Translations under genes and position numbers: made by a program | Notes under the pieces: model-generated | Seen by the model: only the letters and a program-made list of their open reading frames with translations | Databases searched by the model: none | Told to the model about the DNA's origin: nothing | Assembly (NCBI GenBank): GCA_037693485.1 | Contig: CM075354.1 | Location: 92,625,001 to 92,689,000, forward strand | Length of the DNA: 64,000 bases | Source: Kitagawia praeruptora | Taxonomy: Eukaryota; Streptophyta; Magnoliopsida; Apiales; Apiaceae | Reading direction: 5' to 3' | In this document: positions 23,395-34,090 of the stretch, piece by piece | Position numbering within the stretch: position 1 is the first letter of the stretch | How the letters are laid out: the number at the start of each line of letters is the position of its first letter

Positions 23395-24350
23395 CTGACT
23401 TAACACATTTATCTTCCTAGTGATATGATCTTGTCAACCTTTTAAACTGCAAATGAAATCTAAAGCCTTAAAAATATTAAAAACTAAAAAAGTTAAATAT
23501 TTGTCTTTGTAGTGAGTGAAATTAATTAAATATTAGTTTTCTCCTTTACCATCTTTTGCATAAATAAAGAGTGGATATTCTTAGGATATTGTTGTGGCTG
23601 CTGATTTGATTTGAATCGACGGGAAAAATAGAAAATATATAATAAAGATAGTGTCAAATCGGAGAGCTTCTACTTACCCTTATAATACCTCCTTTCTCTA
23701 CTTGCTTCTTTATTAATCAGAAAGCTTTGCATATATCAGCACAATTTCATCTGTTAAGAAGAAAACATCACTCATTAAATCAATATCCGAATAATCTATA
23801 TTTACATAACAAACAGAGCACATCTATATTAACTCAAAGAGAAATGCAAACACAACATAGATTCATAGAGAGAGAATAAAACAGGAGAAACTCTTATTTT
23901 GTCCATAATATTTAAGAGCTTTTAAAATTGTAGAAGTTGTACTTGATGCACATCAGAATGCTTAGTCTCTGGAATGTGATCCTTCCACGCACGGAGTAAC
24001 TCTAGCACTAAACCAAGTCTTGACCTATGCTCTTAAACCAAACTGGAATTCAAAAATGTAGAAGTCAGCTAAGTGCCTCTGTCAAGTAATGTCAAGTAAG
24101 AGACATATCATATATCAAGATTAAGAAATGTCAGCAAATCAGAATCAAGTTGCTTACATGCCGGGATTTCAGAAAAATCATAGAACTCATATTCCTATCT
24201 TCCTACATCACATCATGAATCTAATCTCATAAACTGGATTTTCAGCACCAAGCAATCCCATATTCATCAGCATACCACCAGCAAAATGAAGAGAGAGTGT
24301 TGGTGGTGCATGGGCAGAATACAGATGAAGCAATATACAGATGAAATCAT
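23395..24350. other. non-coding stretch
   Basis: AT-rich DNA without a recognisable gene. A short minus-strand open stretch around 24208-24400 (ending GGMLMNMGLLGAENPVYEIR) matches no family I know and overlaps the start of the duplicated block that follows. Confidence 0.4.
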
Positions 24351-24356
24351 ACCTAA

Positions 24357-25002
24357 AGCATGAAAAATAAAAGCAGTACCTATAATCAAAACTTTGCATT
24401 AAGCTTCATCAAAGACCTGGGATCATCGGGCAAAAACACAAACCTCTTTCTCTTTTACACAACAACAACAATTCGAACAAAAAATAATCAATATTTAATT
24501 CAATGTGTAAAATAAAAACTAATTATAAAATTAGATACCATTGTCAAGACACCAGGAGTACCAGAATCTTTAATACATGATATGTAAGCGACAACCATTT
24601 TTTTCTGTGGACCTAAGATGTAATGGCCTGAAAGATAGGCTTACTCACTTCCAATACGAAGGCTCAACAATTAACATTGTTGCTGAAATACACTAACTAC
24701 ATAAAATCAATATACGTTAGCAAGCATAATTTTGAAAGGTATCGTGTCTTAGCTCGAGCATGAAAAATAAAAGCAGTACCTATAATCAAAACTTTGCATT
24801 AAGCTTCATCAAAGACCTGGGATCACCGGGAAAAAACACAAACCTCTCTCTCTTTTCTACACAACAACAACAACAATTCAAACAAAAAATAATCAATATT
24901 TAATTCAATGTGTAAAATAAAAAACTAATTACAAAATTATATACCATTGTCAAGACACCAGGAGTACCAGGATCTTTAATACATGATATATCAGCGACAA
25001 TC
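24357..25002 (+). repeat. direct duplication of a ~245-bp block, 401 bp apart
   Basis: Copies at about 24357-24598 and 24758-25002 share 'catgaaaaataaaagcagta', 'attaagcttcatcaaagacc', a CAACAACAACAATTC tract and 'gtcaagacaccaggagtacc'. They are about 93-95 percent identical by eye. The 160 bp between them is unrelated, so the event was a segmental or templated duplication rather than a simple tandem one. Confidence 0.85.
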
Positions 25003-26304
25003 AATTCAAACAATATAAGTAAGAAACAATACATATATGATCACATACAAACATAAAACCAATACAACCATGAAAAATAATGGAAAGAGAGAGAAGACGA
25101 TGAAGGAGGAAAAAATGGAAAAAATAGGTAAACAATAATTAGGGCAATGCATACACGCGAAGAGCTATAAAATTAAGATATACAAAATGATCAATAAAAA
25201 ATTTGAATGTTTGTGTAAACATGACCAAATTTATTTTCGCTCGTAAACATGACCAAATTAGCTATCTAATCAATTTCTTTTCATAAACATGACCAAATTG
25301 TAGAAACTCGAGACGATTTTTATTAGTTATTCATTTAGACATTATATCAAACATATATGGAGCATTCTAAAAACACCAATTAGGATGAATAACTAACTTG
25401 CATTCACCATACATCCATAGTAAGCAATAATTTCAAAAATGTATTAAACAATAAATCAAAATACCATTGCGGTCCACAAAACTACAACTTAACTACAAAA
25501 AACTAAAGATTTAAATGGGACAATATGGAGATATTTATCCGAATAAAAGAGATTACCTTGAAATGAAAAATGAGTGATGCTCCATACTTTCAAGCAGAGA
25601 GATGTTTCTGAAATCAAAGTCTCCCAATTAAAAATGAATCAAATATCATAGTATATATATTTACACAATAAACACACACACGCATATACATATTCTATGC
25701 ACATATGTATGATACAAAAAATAAATGATTAGAAAGATACAAAAGAGAGGAGGATGAAAATCCATGGAAATGAATTCTTTGCCTCTATCCATATCAATAC
25801 CTCTGTAAAAGGTGGACAATACACAATACTTTCATAATTGTATCAATAGCTTATGTTCGATTGTATCAATATTTCAATATTGGTACCGAAGCACGATGCA
25901 AATTTCTATCGTTAAAGATGGAGAAACTGATATTGTAAGCATTTAGAATTTTGAATTCTTGTTCACGTGAAAAATGGATCTGTGATTTGATTAGGTTGTT
26001 AGCATTCAATTCAATTATCGTACTGATTGTGTAATTTGTTGTAAATTTTGAATATTTTAATCTAAAAAAATGTAGTTTAGGAATTAAAAAATAAGAAAAA
26101 ACTAGCTAAACGGGTCGACCCATTGATTATTTTAAAATAACCGGTTAAGTGAATGGACTAAAATGCCCAAATAGTATAAAAAAATGTGACTCTTCACTAG
26201 TGCTCATTAAGAATATATAGATAATCTTTAAGTTATTTCAATTAATTATTTGTTCATTCATTATTTTCCTAAATTTAAAATCGATTAATTTAAGGTTAAA
26301 ATTT
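25003..26304. other. non-coding spacer
   Basis: No gene is seen. Around 25195-25310 the phrase 'aaacatgaccaaat' repeats three times. The remainder is AT-rich and featureless. Confidence 0.4.
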
Positions 26305-27091
26305 GGGTTTTATATCAAACTGGCCACCCGTTTCACTCAAAACTATCAATTAGACCACCCATTCAAAAACGATATCATTTGAATCACTAAAGTCATAATA
26401 AATATCAAAGTAGCCACCCATTATAGTACTCGGAAAGTAAAAATAATTTTTCATCGAGTTCTACACATTTTTCTTGAATGCTTCCATAACCAAATGAAAG
26501 GTTAATAATTCTAGTATTTTTGATAATATATTTAGATTTTTAAAAATTCATTACTATTTATTTTTTATTTTATTGTCATTTTCCTTGTTTTAATTAAAAA
26601 TAAATAGTAAATAAACTTTCATTTGATTAGGGTTTTATATCAAAGTGGCCACTCCCTTCGTCAAAGATTATCATTTAACCCACCATTTTCATCGGGGTCT
26701 TTTAAACCACTAAATTAAGAAAATATATCATTTGCCCCCTGTATATCACTTAGACCACCATAAATTGTATTAATTTTTTTGAATGCAGGAGGGCAAATGA
26801 TATATTTTCTTAGTTTAGTGGTTTAAATGAGACCCCGATGAAAACGGTGTGTTAAATGATAATTTTTGACGAAGGGAGTGGCCACTTTGATATAAAACCC
26901 CATTTGATTATAGTAGTATTTAAGAAAAATATGTAAAACTCGATGAAAAATTATTTTACTTTCCGATTACTATAATGAGTGACCACTTTGATATTGATTA
27001 TGACTTTAGTGATTCAAATGATATCGTTTTTGAATGGATGGTCTAATTGATAGTTTTGAGTGAAATGGTTGGCCAATTTGATATAAAACCC
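26305..27091. mobile_element. Mutator-type MITE, outer copy
   Basis: Terminal inverted repeats begin GGGTTTTATATCAAACTGGC and extend about 190 bp (26305-26500 and 26905-27091). The 10-bp target duplication is GTTAAAATTT at 26295-26304 and GTTGAAATTT at 27092-27101, with one mismatch. The long inverted repeats and the TSD length fit a Mutator-like element. A younger relative sits inside it. Confidence 0.85.
26630..26900. mobile_element. Mutator-type MITE, inner copy of the same family
   Basis: It is a 271-bp near-complete hairpin starting GGGTTTTATATCAAAGTGGC, so its ends match those of the outer element. A perfect 10-bp target duplication CATTTGATTA lies at 26620-26629 and 26901-26910. The perfect TSD here and the mismatched TSD outside agree with the inner copy being younger. 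Confidence 0.9.
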
Positions 27092-27177
27092 GTTGAAATT
27101 TTTTAGTATTATACAAGATTACTTTTTGACAACTTTTTCCTAAATTATAAAAAATATTTATTAGGATTTATTTTCAT

Positions 27178-27569
27178 GAGAAAACTTCTATGGAGTACTA
27201 ATTTAATTGGAGTACTTGGAGTACATATACGTTCTGCATTCAAAATATTTTAAATTTATTATTTTGCAAAACTTGTTATATGAATATCATAATTTCATTG
27301 ATAATCATGTATGTTTTGCGATATGTTCATCTTGAAAATCCTTTATGTTTTGCAATCAGAACATATATGTTTTGCAATCCAAATATGTTTCGTAGAACAT
27401 ATCGTTTTGCAATATTTTGTTAGCAAAACATACAAAATTTTCAAGATTTTTGATGAAATAGTCATATTCATGTAATAAGTTTTGCAAAATAATAAAGTTT
27501 GCAAAATTTTGAATGCAAGATGTATATGTACTCCAAGTACTCCAATTAAATGAGTACTCCATAGAACTT
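27178..27569. mobile_element. MITE of unknown family, right end cut by a solo LTR
   Basis: Long inverted arms: the left side has 'ttctatggagtac', 'ttggagtacatatacg' and 'gcattcaaaat', and the right side (about 27440-27566) their complements, with over 120 bp paired. The solo LTR starting at 27570 is inserted at the right tip. The missing terminal bases continue at 37626, after that LTR's target duplication. The exact TSD of the MITE was not resolved. Confidence 0.65.
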
Positions 27570-28649
27570 TGTTAACACAAAATCACGCAAGCGCACGTGG
27601 TCACAAGTAATATAGATATAAGTCAAGTTCGTTCCCACAGAGATCTGGTTTTTAATTCAGTATTGTACCTATGCAACAATGTATGGTTTTAATTCACTGC
27701 TAAGACAAATAACAAATTGGGGTTTGATTATCTAAATTAAACTAACACAACAAGAAATTTTCGATGACACAACGGTGTTTCACCGTCGTCTGAAGCACTG
27801 ATTTTCCGTTGTCTATTGGAATGCCGTCTGTTACGCGTATCAGACAACAACAGCATAACCGTTGTCTGTGTTGCAGAAAGATAACAGACGTGGTTTCAAA
27901 ACTATTGTATGAAAGCTGGTATAGACAATAGTATCACAAGATACCATTGTCCAATTTCACATCACTCAAGTGTTTCTGAGAGTTGAACTGTTGTCTAATT
28001 TCACCGAAGTCCATGGTTTATAAAATATAATCTATTGTTTCTTTATGGTATAGACATTGGTTTTTTGTAACAGAAGTGTTGTGTGAAATGTAGTTAGACA
28101 GCGGTTTAAATTCATTAGTATGTTGTATGCGTTATAAGTACACCACACTTTCTTTGTTTACTACATGTTGTCTGAATGTATAAGACACTACGTTTGATTT
28201 TTGAAAAAAAATTGTGTAAATATGTAACCTACAACATTTTCATTTCGTTATTATGTTGTATGTCTTTTATGTACACCACACTTGTTGTGCTTACTACATG
28301 TCGTCTGAATGTATAAGACACTACGTTTTTAGTTTTGCAAAAGCATTATGAAATATAGTTGTCTGATGATATTTTCCACAAGTGTTTTTAAAAGATGATA
28401 ACATTGGCTAATGATAAATGAAACAACACTTTTATTTACAACAAAAATTAGAATTTATACAATACTAGCAACTAACCAATATTCATAACAAAAACTACCT
28501 ATCAATATTCATCGCTACAAAGCTACTACCGGTACCAATTCCCAACAAAGTACCACTACCATCATCTAAATTACAATGTTAGAATGAGATAACTCAATTG
28601 CTTTTCCTACTTCTCCAGCTCCCTTGCTTCTGCTTTGCAATCTAAATTA

Positions 28650-29291
28650 CACGATTGTTGCGTCTATGGCATCTTGGTTCTCCAATCGAGAGGCTCTTGT
28701 AGCCATCAAGACTACTGTGTCTTTTTCAACACCTTTGGCAAAAACCTGTGCATCAAGGATTTGGAGAATATCATATCACAGATATAGCTTCAAAAGATAC
28801 TCAGACTACAATAATAAAATTGGTTATGATTCATGTGCAATAGCTTCTAGTAACAACATTGTTATGTTTAACTACAGACTTTTCTATTAGATCCTATTAA
28901 TTAAGCTGTTTATCAAAGATACTTTCAGCAAGTAAAGGATTAGGGATTGATTGATCACCTCAATTAGATTTTTGTCAACTGTAAGCTTGTTGAGAGTTAA
29001 GGTGCCTGTTTTATCACTTCACAAGACATCCATCCCAGCCATCTCCTCAATAGCTGTCATTCTCTTTGTTATGGCACCCTGAAATAAAAGACAGTATACA
29101 CAATCAAAAAGGTGCATGCATGCATAGAAACTAGTTGTATTTAAATACATAACTGGAAATATTTTTTAGACATAAACCAATTGCAGTGTGATAATAATAT
29201 AGTTTAGTGAACCTGTTAAGATAAGCGATGTGAACCAATGGCCATAGTCACTGATAGAACAGTTGGCATTGCAATGGGGATACCATTGTCA
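28650..29291 (-). pseudogene. captured plasma-membrane H+-ATPase exons (P3A-type), broken
   Basis: Three exons on the minus strand (about 29213-29291, 28959-29078, 28650-28745) join through GT-AG introns. The first encodes GIPIAMPTVLSVTMAIGSHR, the membrane segment before the phosphorylation domain. The second encodes TKRMTAIEEMAGMDV followed by SDKTGTLTLNKLTVDKN, the catalytic Asp motif. The third encodes VFAKGVEKDTVV and ASRLENQDAIDAT. In plants this pump drives proton export at the plasma membrane. The copy is dead: TAA replaces the conserved Gln codon just before exon 2, TGA replaces the Cys codon just before SDKTGT, and the third exon runs into TAA at 28647. Only about 100 of some 950 residues are present. 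It is a transduplicated fragment in CACTA 2. Confidence 0.9.
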
Positions 29292-29465
29292 GTCTCATCA
29301 TCATTTGTCCATGGGTTGTCAAATGCAATCCAGCCTTTGAAGGTCTAGGTGTCCAGTGTGCGGTCAACAATATCCTGGGAATTTCCCCTTTGACATATTA
29401 GTGGATCAGATGGAGTACTTCTATATGGTTGCTTCTTAAATGATTCTGGAAATTCATTATCAGGA
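29292..29465 (-). pseudogene. unassigned captured coding fragment next to the H+-ATPase exons
   Basis: On the minus strand an open stretch encodes DNEFPESFKKQPYRSTP, then SDPLICQRGNSQDIVDRTLD, a TAG stop, and WIAFDNPWTNDDETD, which runs directly into the H+-ATPase exon. I do not recognise the family. The style (charged, Pro-rich, then Trp/Phe-Asp-Asn-Pro) is that of real coding sequence rather than noise. It is probably another captured exon fused at the boundary. Confidence 0.35.
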
Positions 29466-29654
29466 CATTCGCATACACTACAATCTCTCAACATGCACAT
29501 GCCATCATCGAGCCTGCATGCTCATGCTCTAAATGCATTCATACCAGAACCTTGTAACAACATAACAGATGATGGAAATGCATTCATAATCAAGGGAATG
29601 TATTTCAGCTGGTCAAATACGTATAAAAATGTGAAGGGTTGTAGCTGTACCTTT

Positions 29655-29974
29655 ACAGTGAGGAAAGTAAGATTGTTTCCGTACCCTTGGATGTACATGG
29701 AGTCAACAAGTTGTAAGACTGATTTTAGATGATATGCAAATACTTTGTCATTCATTTTCATCTAATATAGATGGAAATATTATGAAACATTATCATTTCT
29801 AAAAACTGGGGAATATGGAACTGATTCATACCCAGCAACTTGTTGTTTTACAATCCATGGCCTCCACTCGTCCACAATTTCATATCCCATTGACCTTGTC
29901 CAGGCTTCACTTCCAGTGTAAGGGACACACATATCATGATCCCCACTAACAGAAGATTTCAGTTGCGGAAACAA
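29655..29974 (-). pseudogene. captured serine carboxypeptidase-like exons
   Basis: On the minus strand, 29974 down to about 29835 encodes VSGDHDMCVPYTGSEAWTRS and then VDEWRPWIVKQQVAGY. After an insertion-like gap, 29700-29655 encodes YIQGYGNNLTFLTVK up to a GTACAG donor. This is the C-terminal part of serine carboxypeptidase-like proteins (S10 family), including the catalytic Asp in 'SGDHDMxVP'. In plants many members act as vacuolar acyltransferases using glucose esters. The Ser (GESYAG) and His (GGGHT) parts of the triad are absent. The fragment lies in CACTA 2 on the same strand as the H+-ATPase and PABP pieces. Confidence 0.85.
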
Positions 29975-30377
29975 TCATCAGTAGTGGAGTTAATTGCTAT
30001 TTAATGTGATAAAGAACACAGAAATATCACAGAAGTGCATATTATTTCTCCCATCGTAAAATATTTTATTTAAACAGACACAAGTGAGATAACCGCAAGT
30101 ACTTCCTTGTAAAGCTTATGTCAAGGATAGCTAACTTGTATGTGAGACCTTCAATACAAAAAATGGACAAGAGACCACACCTTTTTGTCTACCTTGTACA
30201 TAGGCAATTAGTGGAAACCTTCCACTAATTAAGAGTCAAGTATGAGTAAAGAATTAAGTTTTTCTGATTAATCATATAATGGCATACTTCCTTGGGAACA
30301 TGATATATTTAATAAAAATCTCAACCACCAGATCACATGACCAATTTTTTAATCTAAAATTAACTAACTAATGTTAC

Positions 30378-30444
30378 CATAACAGTGGTTGTTCATCTCC
30401 AGCAACATACCAGTAACTTTTCCTGCATGCTCATGCTCTAAATG
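30378..30444 (-). pseudogene. captured poly(A)-binding protein exon (MLLE domain)
   Basis: A 67-nt minus-strand exon bounded by CAG and GTAACA encodes HLEHEHAGKVTGMLLEMNN. This is the core of the C-terminal MLLE (PABC) domain of cytoplasmic poly(A)-binding proteins, with the diagnostic KVTGMLLEM. The domain binds PAM2 peptides of translation and decay factors. The part that usually follows (DQTEVLHLLES) is lost. A shorter, diverged copy of the same exon start (HLEHEHAG) lies at about 29512-29536, so this piece was duplicated within CACTA 2. Confidence 0.8.
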
Positions 30445-31280
30445 CTGCACGAGAGGATACAAATAATTTAGTAATAATTTACATTAGTAGTTCATACTAA
30501 AACAGATGCTAAAACAAAACACTTAGACAATTAAAGTCGAGTTAACCATTCTAGGATTGTTCGGACAAGAGAGCACATAAGTAATATATTGCAACTCTGT
30601 AAAAGAAATGTTTGTTCGAACAAGTAGTTCATACCATGTCCCATCTCATAAAGAAAGCAAATAGATCTTCAACTCCCAATACCTAAGGTCTTGACCAACT
30701 GCTGCAACAAGAGAGCCCATATTTCTATCAGACATTTCATCAAACACCGTTCGCTCACATACAAAACACGAAACATAAAAAAACAATGAAATTGACAAGA
30801 TCTTACCTTAGAGCGAGTACTTTTGTTATGTTTCAACAGATGCGAGCTTGGATTTATTTTAGAAACCAACTGATTTAGATGAATTTATATATAAATCTAA
30901 CTATATGTAAAGAAATGCGGGATGAGAAGTGAGGAGAAAAGGGGGAGAATTGAATGGGAAATTACAGGGTATAAAGAAATGAGATAAGGGGGGAAAGGAA
31001 AACAATGAAAATTTTGGATTGGGGGGGAATTTTGAGAAGGGGGAATTTTGATTTTGGGTTTGGGTTAGGGGGAATGAGCGAGAACTGAGAGAGCGGGAAA
31101 TGAAATTTGTAAGGCAACTGTGAAATGAAATTTGTTAGAGTGAGTAGTATTTTTAAGAGATTTACATTATAAAATTATATAAGATAAATTAAAAAAATTT
31201 AATTTTAAAAACAATTGCCAAAAATATTTAAAAAATTAGATATTAACATTCAAATGGTTGGATCATCAAAAAAAAATTCA

Positions 31281-32038
31281 TTTTAGTGTTGGAAAAAATA
31301 ATCAAAAAATAAAAAGGTCCGGATGTATGAGATTTTAACAGAAACGTAGTAAAAGTGCTGCTTCCTATAACGAGGCACGATCCAGATGCACTGGATTATT
31401 TTTTTGAATGATTTCTTCGACGATCGAACCGTACGAAAGTTATTGAGCACTCATTTTAGTGTTGGGAAAAAATAATCAAAAAATAAAAAGGTCCGGATGT
31501 ACGAGATTTCAACAGAAACGTAGTAAAAGTGCTGCTTGCTATAACGAGGCATGATCCAGATGCATTGAATTATTTTTTTGAATGATTTCTTCGACGATCG
31601 AACTGTACGAAAGTTAATGAGCACTCATTTTAGTGTTTGGAAAAAATAATCAAAAAATAAAAAGGTCTGGATGTACGAGATTTTAATAGAAACGTAGTAA
31701 AAGTGCTGCTTCCTATAACGAGGCACGATCCAGAGGCACTGGATTATTTTTTTGAATGATTTCTTCGACGATCGAACCGTACGAAAGTTACTGAGCACTC
31801 ATTTTAGTTTTGGGAAAAAATAATCAAAAAATAAAAAGGTCCGGATGTGCGAGATTTTAACAGAAACGTAGTAAAAGTGCTGCTTCCTATAACGAGGCAC
31901 GATCCAGATGCACTGGATTATTTTTTGAATGATTTCTTCGACGATCGAACCATACGAAAGTTACTGAGCACTCATTTTAGTGTTGGGAAAAAATAATCAA
32001 AAAATAAAAAGGTCCGGATTTACAAGATTTTAACAAAA
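31281..32038 (+). repeat. 174-bp tandem array (about 4.3 units) inside CACTA 2
   Basis: The anchor 'ttttagtgttgggaaaaaat' recurs at 31281, 31454, 31628, 31802 and 31975, giving periods of 173-174 bp. Units are about 95 percent identical and contain 'aggtccggatgt', 'gtgctgcttcctataacgag' and the palindromic core CGACGATCG. A degenerate piece of the unit (GGATCGTCGAAAAA) recurs at about 32160. No coding frame is seen. Confidence 0.92.
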
Positions 32039-32689
32039 ATTACTAGTTTGACCAAGTAGTACTTTGATAGTTGACCATTAATATATCATACAAGAATGAT
32101 TTCTTTTTTTCTAATTTTTTGTACACATCACTCAAATATTTAGATATTAACATCCGTACGGTTGGATCGTCGAAAAATATTTTTTAAAAAATAGATCATG
32201 TTCAATCGGTACGATACTAGTTAGAGGAAGTAGTACTTTTGGCGGATTTATATTATAAACACGTACAAGAATGATTTCTTTTTTCTAATTATTTGTACAC
32301 ATCACTCAAATCAGTATATAACATCATTAAAAGATTTTCGGTGAATTTTAGAATTTTCTGAAAAGATCTATTTATTTATTTTAAATGGAATTTATTTTCA
32401 AATTATTAAAAAATTTAATGATTTGTAAAATACATATCAATTTGGAAAAATTAGATTTAATTCTAATTTCTTTTCCAAAATTTTTTAAAAATATTCTAGT
32501 ATTTAATTATGCTAGATTTGTAATCTTTACACATTAAATTATTAGCTTAAAATTATTTTTTTAAAAAAAATTCATGTATTAGTAATTAAATAGATTATTA
32601 AATTGTATTTGTTATTGGGCCAAGCCCATTAGATTAAAAAGAACCAGTAATACACACAAGTTGGTATACACGGTTGTAGCATTCTAACC

Positions 32690-32960
32690 TACCCATCGTT
32701 TTATCTCATCAGCCGCCCCCTTCTTTTTTCTCTCTAATGTGTTCTTCATCTCTTTCCCAAACCCAAGAATGGACCCTGTTGCTGCCGAAGGTTTGCAGCA
32801 GAAATGAGCTTGGCTCCCCTGTTGCTGTCGTTTACTTCAATTGTCAGAGGGAGACTGATGTCTCTCGCTCTCTCCGTCGCGTCTTTTCCGATTACTCCGC
32901 TTCTGTCTCCGGTATCTCCTTAGATCCTTGGATTTATTTCAATTTCATGTAGACTTGATA
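32690..32960 (+). other. possible captured promoter/first exon of an unidentified gene
   Basis: After AT-rich DNA the base composition changes abruptly to a pyrimidine-rich leader ('ccgcccccttcttttttctc'). A mixed-composition stretch with an open frame follows (32737-32952, ending in a Ser/Arg-rich part VSRSLRRVFSDYSASVSG). It looks like a host 5' UTR plus start region. I cannot assign it; it could belong to the LEA or carrier fragments downstream. Confidence 0.35.
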
Positions 32961-33179
32961 GATTTTAAGTGAAAATTACGATCTTTTTTAAATTGTTCTG
33001 TTTGTTTATATAGGCCAGACTGGTGTGTGTTTGCTTCTTCAGGCATTGATATGTCTTTAAATTAATGTTTTAAAGGCATTGTTGATGTGAATGATTTGTT
33101 CATGTGGTGTGTGTTCTGTTTGTTTATATAGGCCAGACCAGTGTATGTTTTCGATAGTGCAAAGTGATTAATGTGTGTT

Positions 33180-33675
33180 TTGTATTGATTGTAGTGACAT
33201 TGTCCAAGACAAAGAAGAAATGGAGAGAACATAAAGTTTCAGGAGATTGATGGAACTGGTTTTATATGAGAACACCTGGATCAAAAGTGTCTAGGTAATC
33301 TGATATGAAACCAGTTCCATCAGTCAAGAAAGATGTGCTCCCTTTACTCATCTTGTCATTTGTGTTACTGGTCTTTCCAAAGGTATCATCTCTTCTCATG
33401 TGAATGATTTATCTTTTAAATGAATTTCATGTGAATGATTTTAAGTGAAAATTACGATATTCCTTTAAATGTTTTGTATAGTGTATGCTTTCAATAGTGC
33501 AGAGTGATTAATGTGTGTTTTGTATTGATTGCAGTGACATTATCCAAGACAAAGAAGAAAGGGAGAGAACATAAAGTTTCAGGAGATTGACGGAACTGGT
33601 TTTATATGAGAACACCTGGATCAAAAGTGTCTAGGTCTTCTGATATAAAACTAGTTCCGTCAGTCAAGAAAGATG
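33180..33675 (+). repeat. two direct copies of a ~145-bp block, each holding a hairpin
   Basis: Copies at about 33193-33330 and 33533-33670 are 340 bp apart and share 'ccaagacaaagaagaaa', 'gagaacataaagtttcagga' and 'cacctggatcaaaagtgtct'. Within each copy the arm 'ggaactggttttatatgaga' pairs with 'tctgatatgaaaccagttcc' across a loop of about 27 nt. The arms differ between copies but still pair. The spacing and stem length would suit a small-RNA precursor or a tiny fold-back element. Confidence 0.75.
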
Positions 33676-33852
33676 CGATGTGATCAAAAGTCCCCTTTTT
33701 CAATAAATTTTAATTTTTTGTTTTGAATCTTATTCTCGTTGTCAAATTTTCCAAGTACTTATTTTCAACACCCGAGTTTAAATCTTATTTTTAACACTTG
33801 AGTGCTAAGTGTTTAATTTATTGTTTTATGTTTGTGTGAACAAGCAATGCAG

Positions 33853-34053
33853 GACAATATAGGTATGAAAAAGCAGGGGATATTAAGAATTCAGCCGGCC
33901 AAGGGAAGGACAAGGCATATGATGTAGCCGAGGAGGCGAAGAGAAAGGCAGGGGAGAAGGCATACGATTCTACTGGAAAAGCCAGGGACAGTGCTTGTAA
34001 AATAGCGGAGGAAGCGAAGAAGCTTGCTGTAGAGAAAGGAGAAAGGAGACCTG
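33853..34053 (+). pseudogene. captured LEA (group 3/LEA_4-like) protein exon
   Basis: A 201-nt exon with CAG acceptor and GTATTG donor encodes GQGKDKAYDVAEEAKRKAGE, then AYDSTGKARDSACKIAEEAK and KLAVEKG. The Ala/Lys/Glu 11-residue periodicity is typical of late embryogenesis abundant LEA_4 proteins, which are disordered and become helical on drying. The exon frame is fully open. It lies just upstream of the carrier pseudogene on the same strand, so transcription could splice the two unrelated pieces together. No full LEA gene is present. Confidence 0.75.
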
Positions 34054-34090
34054 GTATTGTTTCTTACAAAAGCACACTTTCTGCCTTGAG

